Assembly (NCBI GenBank): GCA_000727475.1
Contig: KL647308.1
Coordinates: forward strand, 1,891,091-1,955,090
Source: Sarcocystis neurona
Taxonomy: Eukaryota > Apicomplexa > Conoidasida > Eucoccidiorida > Sarcocystidae
Length of the DNA: 64,000 nucleotides
Direction: 5' to 3'
Of the stretch, positions 38,101 to 47,206 are shown in pieces; position 1 is the stretch's first letter, and the number at the start of each line of letters is the position of its first letter. The notes beneath the pieces were generated by a model that did not search any database, was not told the DNA's origin, and saw only the letters and a program-made list of their open reading frames with translations. A program made the position numbers and the translations under genes.

Positions 38101-40322
38101 GCGCAGGGCGGTCTGCCGCTAACTGCTGGACACTGCCACCGCATCGCGCTGCAGGAGCCTCCTCCTGGCGCATGCGCGGGTCCCGTGTCTAACACGTGGA
38201 GGTCCGACAGCCACTGCATGCCGTCGTGTCCGCCGTGGACGAAAATTTTCTCCCCGACCGCAGCTGTTGTGTGATTGTTTCGTGCCTCCGGCGGACCCGT
38301 GGCTGCGCCCGCGCCGTCTGCTCCGGTGCTGCTGCTGCCGCTCCCGGACGAAGAGGACGAGGAAGACGACGCAGAAGACGCAGACGCTGCCGCCGCTGCT
38401 GCTGCTGCTGCGGCAGAGGAGACACTGCTGCTGTGCGGTTGCCGGTGCTGTGCGTTGCCGGGGTAGTAGTGGTGGTGGTGGTGCAGATGGTGGTGGTGGC
38501 TGCTGCTTCCCCCCCCGCCGTGGTGGTAGTAGTGTCCTCCGTGGGATGAAGACGCGTAGTAGTTACTACTGCTGCTCGGGTGCGGCACGCCTGCGCCGCT
38601 GTAGTACGGGTGACTACTGCTGCTGCTGCTCGCGCCTTGGCTCTGTGACTGCTGCGACGCAGACATGCTGCTGCTGCTGCCTCCGCTTCTGTGACTGCTG
38701 CCGCTCGGACCCACGCCCGCGCTGCCGCTCTGCTGCTGCGGGTAGTAGTAGTACTCCGAAGCCGAGACGTCCTCCCCGCTGTTCTCTGCTGTCCCTCCTC
38801 CTGCTCCTCCCCCGCCCCCCCCTCCCCCCTGCTGCTGCCGCTGGTCAACCCGGGTCCATATTAGCGTTTGCAAATCTAACACGTACAGGTCGTTTAACGC
38901 ACACTTGCCATTCCAACCGCCAAAAATAAATAATTTCGACCGTATTACATCGCAGGAGTGTGCGGCTCGTGGGCCCGGGGCAGCGCCAGCAGCAGCACCG
39001 CCACCGGCAGCAGCAGCGGCGCCACCTGCGCCGCTCCCTCTCCCGCCGGGACGCACCTGGTACCACAAGCACGGCTCCTCTAACGTGCTGCTGCCCCACA
39101 GCGGTCCCTGCTGCGGCAGCCACGTTGCTGGGTGATGCTGCTCCTGCTGCTCTACTCCGGGAACCAGCGGTGCGCCGGAGCCATCGGCGCCGCGATCGGC
39201 GGAGCACGCGGGCAACTCCCCCCCGCCCCGCACCCCAGCAGCAGCGGGAGGAGCATACGACGCGAACGGAGGGGCGACAGCAGCGCCTGCTCCGCTGCAG
39301 ACACACTGCTGCTGCGAAAGTCCGGAGGGAGGAAGCTGCTGCCGCTGTTGCTGCTGCGCAACGGAAACTGCCTCTTGCTCTTGTGTGAGAGGGAATGCCC
39401 CTTGCTGCTCTCTCTGCTGCTGCACGGCAGCGACTTGCTGTTGACGCCGCGCGTCGACGCCGTCTCTCTGCAGCTGCTGATGCTGCTCTGCGGACACTGC
39501 GGCATACTGCTGTTGCTGCGCCAGAGGGATCGGCTCCGCCTGCGGCTGCTGCTCCACCTCCTCTTCCTCCTGCCCTTCCGGAAGACCGTGCTCCTGCATC
39601 GCTTCGCGATGCTGCTGCTGTTGCTGCTGCATCGCCTCGTTGCCGCTTCGCACCCCAGACGCTGTCGGTGCTACTGCTGCTGCGTCACAAGCAGAGCCGT
39701 CGTCTGCTGCAGCAGACGCTTCACGACAGCGATAAGCTGCAGCGCCGCTGCTGCTGCCTCCTCTTCTGTCCCTGCTGTCGCTCCTCCTCGTCGCTCCAGC
39801 GCCCCCGCTGCTGCCGCTGCCGCTGCTGCAGTCCTCCCCCCCAGCGGAGCCGCTGCTGCTGCTGCCGCTGCTGCTGCTGCACCGTGCGTACGGCAGGACG
39901 CCGCCGCTGCCTTGTTCTGTTCTTGGCTCCCCGCCCTCTTCTTCCCGACCTCCCCCTTCGCGCAGCACGCCGCAGCTGCTGCCTCTGCTGCGGTGCCGGT
40001 GCTCCCCGCTGCCGCTGCTCGTGCGCCGGCTCGTGTAGCGACCGCTCGCCGACGCCTCGTCGCTTGCCAGCGACGGGGACCGGCAGCGCTCAGCAGCCTC
40101 GGCGCGCTGCGAGGTCGCCACGCCGCCACCGCAGACGCTGCTGCAGCCCTCCCCAGTCCGCTGCTGCTCTGCTGCTGCTGCCGCCCTCTCAGTCGCATGC
40201 GCCAACGGCCGTGTTCCTGCAGCTTCCTCGTCCTCCTCCTCTGCTGCAGTGTCGTCGCGCGTGTCCTCCTCCCCCTCGTCGCCGCGGTCGTAGTGCTGCT
40301 GCACGTGCGGGGGCGCGTCCAT
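32119..40322 (-). CDS. Six-kelch-repeat, BTB and BACK-like domain protein
   Basis: A probable substrate adaptor for a cullin-3 ubiquitin ligase, with a kelch propeller ahead of the BTB domain as in LZTR1-type proteins. Exons 40322-37830, 36681-35350 and 33402-32119 join in phase 0 (donors GTACGG and GTAAAG, acceptors CTGCAG) to give about 1,702 residues. Kelch blades, each with the GG pair, lie near residues 450-490 (LFIFGGWNG), 677-710 (IFVHGGHDG), 734-775 (LYLFGGYDG), 787-830 (LLLFGGHSG), 832-875 (IFFFGGYDG) and 1138-1178 (LLIFGGFDG). The BTB domain follows at about 1178-1275 (FADVVLVVENREIFAHRNIL) and a BACK-like helical segment at 1276-1360. The rest is Gly/Ala-rich. Residues 1-440 and the stretch between blades 5 and 6 are low-complexity insertions. 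The start ATG has A at -3 and G at +4. The kelch and BTB calls are firm; the last exon's tail is uncertain. Confidence 0.85.
33403..35349 (-). other. Intron 2 of the kelch-BTB gene
   Basis: Bounded by GTAAAG and CTGCAG on the minus strand. It contains a purine-rich stretch (33420-33660), the 18-bp minisatellite at 34024-34292, TA runs (34660-34685, 35040-35058) and CT-rich DNA (34330-34375, 35085-35160). No coding sequence is apparent. Confidence 0.75.
34024..34292. repeat. 18-bp minisatellite, GCGGTGTATAGACAGCAT unit
   Basis: About 15 head-to-tail copies; the last ten or so are nearly identical. The first unit contains GGTGTACAGACACC (34026-34039), two bases away from the recurring GGTGTACGTACACC palindrome. 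It lies in an intron, so the repeating six-residue reading on either strand is not taken as coding. Confidence 0.95.
36682..37829 (-). other. Intron 1 of the kelch-BTB gene
   Basis: Separates kelch blades 4 and 5. It holds TATA/TACATA microsatellite (36870-36890, 37040-37115) and a CTG/TTCTGCT-rich block (37530-37640) with a short repeated CTCTGCTGCTCCTGCTCTAC unit. Confidence 0.75.
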
Positions 40323-40331
40323 CGTCGCTCC

Positions 40332-40345
40332 GGTGTACGTACACC
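40332..40345. promoter_or_regulatory. Palindrome GGTGTACGTACACC just upstream of the kelch start codon
   Basis: An exact copy beginning ten bases upstream of the predicted ATG, so in the 5' leader or proximal promoter of the kelch-BTB gene. The regulatory role is inferred from position only. Confidence 0.5.
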
Positions 40346-40501
40346 ACCCCGTCCGCGAGCACCCGCTGCAATGCCCTGCACTCCTTGCAATCTCAGCACG
40401 AGCCCCACACGCACCCCACTCCTGCCTGCGCGCGTTATTTCTGAAGTCACCTGCCCGTCACGCCGTCCTCGCCGCGCCTTTCCTTTCTTCCCCACCACTT
40501 T

Positions 40502-40519
40502 GGGGTGTACGTACACCCC
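40502..40519. promoter_or_regulatory. 18-bp perfect palindrome GGGGTGTACGTACACCCC
   Basis: The longest perfect member of the family, about 180 bases upstream of the kelch start codon. With the copy at 40332 it makes a pair in this likely promoter region. Confidence 0.5.
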
Positions 40520-41621
40520 GTGTCCTGCCTCTCCACCGCGCAAATCTCTTCCTCCCTCCGAACAACAAATGCAGCGCTGTTGCCGTCTTCGCCGCAGCGA
40601 GTCCTCCCCCGGCTGCCTGCTGCCGTCCGAAGCAAGTGCCGCTGCTCCTGCTGCTGCCACTGCTGCGAGGACAGCTATAACTCGTGCTGCTGCCGCAGTC
40701 GCCCGCTGCTACTGCTGCTGCTCCTCCGGCCGCCTCACCCTCTCTCACGACAAGAAAAACGCGGGGGGACGACAGGCAGCAAATCCCAGGGCTCTCCCCC
40801 TGAGCCGCCGCGTAAGCCAGCTCAGCAGCAGAAGATACTTTTCTGCCTACCCGCCTGTATCTGCAAAAAGATATAATGACAAGGACGGATGAACACACAC
40901 ACATATACACACACACACACATACACGCATACGTACACAACACACATACACATATGTGTGCCTGTTGAGAAACTTCCGCTGCCTGCGGCCCTGCTGCAGC
41001 CGGGCTGCCGCCGAGAGAGACACAGCAAATGCAGGCGCCCGAGTCACGCATTCACGGGAGGGGCGGGGGATGTCTACAGAGAAAGTTTTCGTATTTTGAA
41101 AAGGGCTACACCGCCACGGGGTGCGTGTCGTCAGGAGAAGTAGATAATATACAAGATTCTCTTCGCTTTTACTGCTGCTCGGCCACAACGTCGCTGATGT
41201 TGCGCGAGGAGAACAACTCTTGCACACACCGGCACGCCTTCTAGCATCCGTTTTTGTGTATACACAAGTCGTTCTGTAAATGTTGAAGTTCATAGGAAGT
41301 GTTCTACTCGTAAAAAAGGCGACATGGGTGCGTGCCGTAAGAACAACTGCACCCGGCGGGGGGGCGAGAAGTTAATAAGTCTGTTTTCCAGCCCAGTTTT
41401 CGCCGCCGGCTAGCTGGGAAATCTCGTTTAAACGAAAGAAGTCAACGAAGTGTACACACGTTACAAAAAAAAAAAAAACACGCACACACACACACAGAAA
41501 CAATTTTTGCCGTTCACTGGGTCGGGACGATGCACCTTGCGTGTGTATCTACGTAACTATTTGTTAGGAAGTATTTGGTTCTTTGCTGGCGTGTCCCTCA
41601 GCGCAGCGTGGTGAAGTTGGG

Positions 41622-42007
41622 ATGGCGGCGGAAGAAAATACATCATTGTGGATTCACAGAGTAGAGAAACCAGGTTTTTACGTGTTTGAGCCGTGGAAGT
41701 CTGCGTCAGTTGAAAGGATAAAAAAAACTGTGGAAGAGGCTTTTTGCGATGGAAAAGCGCCTTGGTCTTCACGGAGAACGACGGTCATCACGGTGAACGG
41801 AGGAGGAGAGCCTCCTTCCTGGCTGAAACCGTCTAACTTAAAACTGACGCGCGGCAAATTTTCCGAGAAGACCCCACGACGGAAGAAGGAAAAGGTCCGC
41901 GGAGTTACACAGAGAGAGCCACAGAAAAGACGAGGTGCCGGGCTGGAAAAAAAAAGGAGTTTGAGAAACGAAGGGAGAAGCCGACCGGAGTCTTCGAGGG
42001 AGAGGTA
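41622..42007 (+). CDS. Small unrecognised protein (possibly first exon)
   Basis: The ATG at 41622 sits in a good context (GGGATGGCG) and opens a reading frame of 128 codons. The first 75 residues look like a folded protein (SLWIHRVEKPGFYVFEPW, then TTVITVNGGGEPPSWLKP); the rest is Lys/Arg-rich and runs into a strongly purine-rich stretch. A donor-like AGAG|GTAGAG at 42004/42005 comes just before the stop, so this may be only the first exon. I do not recognise the family. Confidence 0.45.
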
Positions 42008-42690
42008 GAGAGAGGCAGTGTCAGTTGCACGTCTGAAGGAGAGACGGGAGTCCTTCGCAAGGAAGACAAATAAAGGTAGAAAAATCGGACTTCCCCTGGC
42101 GGGTAAAATTCCATGACGAAAAATCGCATAACCAGCGAAGAACGAAAAGAGAGAAACAGCACGTCGGGAACTCGAGGGCGGAAGGAGGGCGCGAGAGACT
42201 CCGCCAGTAAAACAAGCGGTCCTGAACAGAAGTACACATTTCAAAGGAATACGTGGAAGACGATGAAGCGTGCAGACGGGGCCAACGTTGAAAGGAAGAG
42301 GAAAATAGTAGTCACCACGAAAAGAGGCATGCTGCTGTGTAGGGTGTCGGCTGGTCGCGGTGCCGCCGCTGAACGTTCGTTGATGTAGATAAGGAAAGTC
42401 GAAGACACCCAAGTTTTGCAGGAAGGGAGGAGAGAACAGGCGCGACCCATCCTTTCGAGGAAAGTGGGCGGAAAAAGGGCTTTCTCTCTCCGCCAGAGAA
42501 TTTTTGAGGAGCCACGGCTGGCCTGGAAGTTCCCTGTATATGGAGAACTGCGAGGACACAAATCGCCAGCTGCTGGCCGGACCAGGGCGACGTATACAGC
42601 AATCCGTTCACACCGAGAAGGAGAATCGACGGGGCACACTATAAACAAAAAGGAAGCTGCAGGGACAGCAGCCTCAATGGCAGCAGTATA
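41860..42690. other. Purine-rich (GA) stretch
   Basis: The plus strand is strongly enriched in A and G over about 800 bases (AGAAAGG, GGAAGGAGGG, GAAGAGG). The minus strand therefore shows a long open frame (41678-42559) rich in Phe, Leu, Ser and Pro that I take as an artefact. Confidence 0.6.
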
Positions 42691-42739
42691 GCAGCCTACT
42701 CCTCCGCACGCAAGGCAGAACCAGCCGCGACCTTGTTTG

Positions 42740-43410
42740 GCAGGACCACCAGCAGCTCCTGCAGCAGCAGCCCGTGTGAGGCAGCAGTAGCAACAGCAGC
42801 AGTCGGAAGAACAGCGGGCAAGAGCAGCCTCAGCAGCGTTAAAAGGAGTAGTGCCAGTAGCGGCGACAACACCAGCAAGCGCAACAGCAACAGCATCAAG
42901 CGCAAAGAGCAGCAACAGCAGCTGTCCCCGCAGCAGCAACAGCAACAGGCGCAAAGAGCAGCAACGGCAGGAGGCGCAAAGAGCAGCAACACAACGCAAC
43001 ACCAGGAGTCGCAGCAGTAGTAACAGCAGCAGTCTCAGCAGCAGCAACAGCAGCACTTGCAGCAGCAGCAACAGTCGCAGTCTCAGCAGCAGCCACAGCA
43101 GCAGGGGCAGCAGCAGCAACAGGAGCAGTCGCAGCAGCAGCATCAGCAGTCGCATCAGTAGCAGCTGCAGGAGTCGGAGCAGCAGCAACAGCAGCAGTCG
43201 CATACGCAGCACCTGCAGCAGTTGCAGCGACAACAACAGCGGCGGCACTCACACAGCAGTGCAGTAGCAGCAGTGTCTCTGTACGAGCGTCCGAAGAAGC
43301 AGCAGCAGGAGGTTACACCAGTAGCGGGAGGAGCAGGAACAGCAAGAGACCCCAGCAGCCACAGAGACAGCAGCAACGTTTCCAGAATGCAAAACGAGCT
43401 GCAGCTTCCT
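42740..43410. other. CAG-rich block
   Basis: Dense CAG/AGC triplets read as Ser/Asn/Gln on the plus strand and Ala/Thr/Val on the minus strand. No domain is visible and no splice structure could be supported. It is the last large CAG block before the repeat-poor part of the window. Confidence 0.6.
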
Positions 43411-44247
43411 TAAAGCAAATGCGGTGCAAGTGGGAAGCTACCGGCCTAGCGGCAGAACGTAGACGAACAGGGGACACACGCGTCTCACGCTTCCGTTCCA
43501 GACCACTTCAACTATCTGTCATCCCATATATGTAAGTGAAGATGATGCTGCTCCACGACGGAACGTACACAAGACATTCATCTGTCCTAGAATCTTGTCT
43601 TCCCCAGCTTTTCTCCCGCTATATGTATATAGTCAACGTACGTTGACCGATAGTGGCACGGAGAATGTGAGCGGAGCTGCACCTCGGGACTCTTCCGACT
43701 GTGCTGTCTGGCTGCTTCCGATAAACAAACATAGCAACCCATTGAGCTGCAGTAGGAGCATCTCTGGTGCTGCTGTTAACGCCAGTATCTGCCACTGCGG
43801 CGGGAAGTGTTACGTGAGGGACTCCTGCGGTCGCTGCCACTTTTCTCTGCTGCTGCTGGTACTGCTAGTTCTTGCTGCTGCAGCCGTCGCCCTTTGTTGC
43901 TGTCGATGGGGCTCCTCGCTCGTCGCTGAAACTCCTTGCTCGCCACTGGTGCGCCTTTCCCTCCGTGCTGCAGGGGTTGTCAGTCCCCGCAATTGCAGCT
44001 GATAATTTGCTGCTACAACTGTGTCCCCTTCTGCTTGCTTGTGTCGTTACCGCCACTTAGATTGGTAGCAGTGGGTGCACCTCCCCGTTCTTGTGGCTGC
44101 AGTCACTCCTCCTTCTGCAGATCGCCATTGACTGTCTAATTTCTTTCTCATCCTGCTGCCTGCCTACTCGCTGAAATTGCTTCTCTGTCTATCCGAAAAG
44201 ACTGAGATGTGAGGGATGAAAAGGACACGTAACGGCGGGTTGTGCAG
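43411..44247. other. Region without a clear gene
   Basis: A plus-strand reading frame at about 43780-44002 has a Cys cluster (CHCGGKCYVRDSCGRC) followed by a strongly hydrophobic stretch that could be a membrane segment. Without a good start or splice sites I do not call it a gene. Confidence 0.35.
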
Positions 44248-45120
44248 CAACAATACAGCTGCGCAGAGTGGCTGCACCACACTGAACAAGGGAAGTTACA
44301 TCTTCTAGAGTGTGGACATGAGCATCAGCAGGAAGACCAACAACAGCAGGGAGATCAACAGCAAGGATACGCGCAGCAACAGAATACTAAGCAGCGAGGG
44401 CAGCAGATCACGGCTAACAACTGCACTGTAGCCTCGGTGGACAGCAGCAGCAGCGGACTCCAAGAGAGCAGCCCAGGCCTGGAATCACAAGAACAAAGTC
44501 CTTTCGAGCATGTTTGGGAAGCCTACGGGTCGACACCTTGTATAGATGACTTTCCTGCTATAGTGCACCCTTCCGCCTCCTACGGTGAGGACCACATCAA
44601 TCTCGTCACGAACCAGAGCCTCGATGTTGTGTTACGTATTAACTCCATCTCACGAATCAAAGAAAAAGCGTTCTTAGGCAGTCGTGGCGTTGTTCGCGGC
44701 AACGTGCAAGTCCTCGTGAGGTAAAAAGGGAAAACAGTGGCAAATAAAGTGGGTCTCAACGGGATGTTAGGACCGGAGTGAAGCAAACTGCAATGCCTTG
44801 GGGCGGAAACAACCTGAGAGAGCAGGTGAACCATCAAATGGGTCACCGAGGAAGTTAAGTGGACCGCCTCTTGCAGTATAGACAGACAACACTAGCTAAG
44901 TCTTACCCGAACATTTGCTGGGAGCGAAGTAGATCTCGCTGCAGACTCTTGGCAAATATGTAGGTGTGACGAACAGCAACTATTCCCTTTCACGTGAGAA
45001 ACATCTACGAGAGGTTGGTGCTTGCTGAAAATCCAGGGCTCACGGTGAAAACTTCTGATACGGCATTGTCAGATGACTGCATGGAGCGTACGTCCACTCG
45101 AAGTAGAAACGCTGCAGAAG
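44248..45120 (+). CDS. Two exons of an unrecognised gene
   Basis: Exon 44248-44720 follows a TGTGCAG acceptor and ends at GTGAG|GTAAAA. Exon 44999-45120 follows CACGTGAG and ends at CAGAAG|GTACCC. The split Arg codon is restored and the joined frame reads smoothly (GNVQVLVR then NIYERLVLAENPGL). The first exon begins Gln-rich and becomes ordinary protein from about 44500 (FEHVWEAYGSTPCIDDFP). No initiator Met is in the first exon, so an upstream exon is missing; a following exon near 45234 would end quickly at a TAG. Function unknown. Confidence 0.4.
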
Positions 45121-46694
45121 GTACCCTCACTCCTCTCCGTTTTTCAGTTCTGTATAGCATGGGTAACTTTCGTAGATGCGATATGGAGGATGTGTCTACA
45201 TACATATTTATATATTCGTCACGTGCAGAAGAGCGATGCACGACATGTTGAAGGACATACACCTGTTCAACTGTACAACAGTGTCGCGCTTGCGCGGCGA
45301 CCAGTAGTAGAACGCCTCCCCTTGCCGCTCTTAGCCGTTGGCGTTGCTAGTGCTGTTAGGACTGCTATTGGCGCGGTCACAGGCGTTGCACGTGTCCTGA
45401 AAAGTGCTGGAAGTCAGGTACCTCAAAGGCGAACGGCAGAAAGTAAAATCGCGGTCCTTCGCCGTCTGACTTGTCTACACAAGATAATGTGGTTTCGTTC
45501 TACTGCACAGTTCTTCATGCGTAATCCCTTGGTAGAAAACAACAAGCTGAAATTTATGTCTCCAAGAACGTGCACCCGCAATGAAGAACGGAGAGAAAGT
45601 CGTCAGGGTCGTTAACAACAGGGCACCTAATGCGGGCGACCGCGAACCAAATTACTGTCTTACAGTTAACAAATACATACGTGCACTTTTCTAAATGTAC
45701 CTGGATATTCACGGTATACCTGTGGCCTTCACGTATGCCTTATGGTCTCTGAGTGGTACATACGCGCACACTTGCACACGTACGTCAATATGCACGCGAA
45801 TTCGTGAGGCCGTCACACATGACTAATTGTCTCTACGTGTGAATAAATAGGTGCGCTTGTTACTTGTCCACGTTTACTATTTCACTTTACCCGGCTGCGT
45901 GTTGGGTATCGTATATGCCAAATGTGTGCAGAAGCTACTACTGTGCAACTGTGCTTCTCACTAGTAGTGTAGGAGAGTCTGAGATGCCGACCATACTTGT
46001 CCGTGATATATGTTCTGGCTACGTAGAACAGAGGCGTCCTGACACTCCAAAGAAGCTACGCAAACATACATCAGGAGGTACAATCCTATATGTAAGTCTT
46101 TTGTAGGAGCTGATCTGGTTAGGAAGCCCACGGATATCCTGATTTTGGTATCCCTGGTGAGCGCTGACAACGCAGTAAGCATAGTTATCCGGAGCGTGTT
46201 TCATGTAGTTTGCCAGGTGGGGGTCCTCGCGAAGTGCTGGCCTTGTCACTGACAATCTTTTTCACTTCCCCGTCCACTAAGAGGGGACTCAAAGCGGATA
46301 GGTGAATACTCGCCATCAACCAGGACCGTTACATTGAGAAAACCTTACACATCTCCCGTAATACACACCAGTGAAGTTCTGCTGTTGTTAATAGTGATTC
46401 TCACTCAAGGAGGGCGACGGTGTTAGTCGTAGGCACTCCTATAATTCTGTCTGGCTCAGGGTGCAATGCAGAGCGTTGTTGGGACCGTGTCCGAAACACG
46501 AAGTGCATTTTTGTCAACTGACATGCTATCTGGTTGCAGTTTGTGAATATTGGATATCTTTCCGTTAGTGAGTCAACCTCGACATAAAAGCGTAGTGTGT
46601 CCTGCCACTTTTTCTGACATCACAACTGGTGGTGCTGGACCACAGATACGTGCTCCGCACTCCGATCCTCATGTCAGTGTACCTGCTGGACACA
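45121..46694. other. Possible plus-strand exons, otherwise nothing clear
   Basis: Two stretches have exon-like borders: 45229-45416 (acceptor GTGCAG, donor AGTCAG|GTACCT; contains a Gly/Ala-spaced hydrophobic segment, VGVASAVRTAIGAVTGVARV) and about 45966-46090 (donor ATAT|GTAAGT). Their phases do not join cleanly with the exons at 44248-45120. From 46100 to 46694 I see nothing. Confidence 0.3.
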
Positions 46695-46966
46695 TCAGAA
46701 AGGGAGGACAGCAGGAACACGGATGGAGACGAAGTGTTCCTCAAGCGCGTTGACTGTTGCAGTTGCTGCAGACCTGAAACCAAAGAAGACGCGTTTGCGC
46801 GCACCAGACCCGAACGACACCTTCGCTGTTTGACTGAATGCAGACCCGACGCCCTTCTCCGTCTTCCTCGCAGCCGCAGTTTCTGACAATCGTTTTCCGT
46901 CATAGGACACGGTGAAAAAGCTTTCTGCTTCTTCAATCCTATACGCTCCAAGAGCGTTGACCTTGT
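46695..46966 (-). CDS. Terminal exon of an unrecognised gene
   Basis: The minus strand has an acceptor (TTCTCAAG) followed by an open frame of about 90 codons ending in TGA. Composition is protein-like, without repeats (ALGAYRIEEAESFFTVSYDG; AKVSFGSGARKRVFFGFRSA; ALEEHFVSIRVPAVLPF). The upstream exons would have to lie beyond 46966, overlapping or interleaving with the oocyst wall gene on the other strand; I could not find them, so it may be a gene remnant. Confidence 0.35.
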
Positions 46967-47206
46967 CTTGAGAATACTTGGGGCAATGATTTGTAATTAG
47001 AATTAGAATGTCCGTGGTACGACAAACTGAGGCATTTTTCAGTATCTTTTCCCTCTATTTTGTGTCTACGCGTACGAATTGTAAGCACGTACCAATAGTA
47101 GTGTACATATAGCTGTACGATATTGCAGTCGTGGCGACCGTTTGTTATATGGGTGCGTTCGTCAGTTTCTCCATCGCGAAGACACTGCTCATAATTTAGC
47201 ACCAGG

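Larger units (their letters stand above)
40323..41621. other. Divergent intergenic region
   Basis: Lies between the start of the kelch gene (-) and the start of the small gene at 41622 (+). It contains two copies of the GTGTACGTACAC palindrome close to the kelch start, a CA microsatellite (40888-40960) and a poly-A run (41465-41478). It should contain the promoters of both genes, but no core promoter element can be identified with confidence. Confidence 0.6.

Noticed and set aside
41678..42559. 293-codon open frame on the minus strand
   Set aside because: It is the complement of a purine-rich stretch, and its Phe/Leu/Ser/Pro composition is that expected of such DNA. The plus-strand frame at 41622 looks more like protein.
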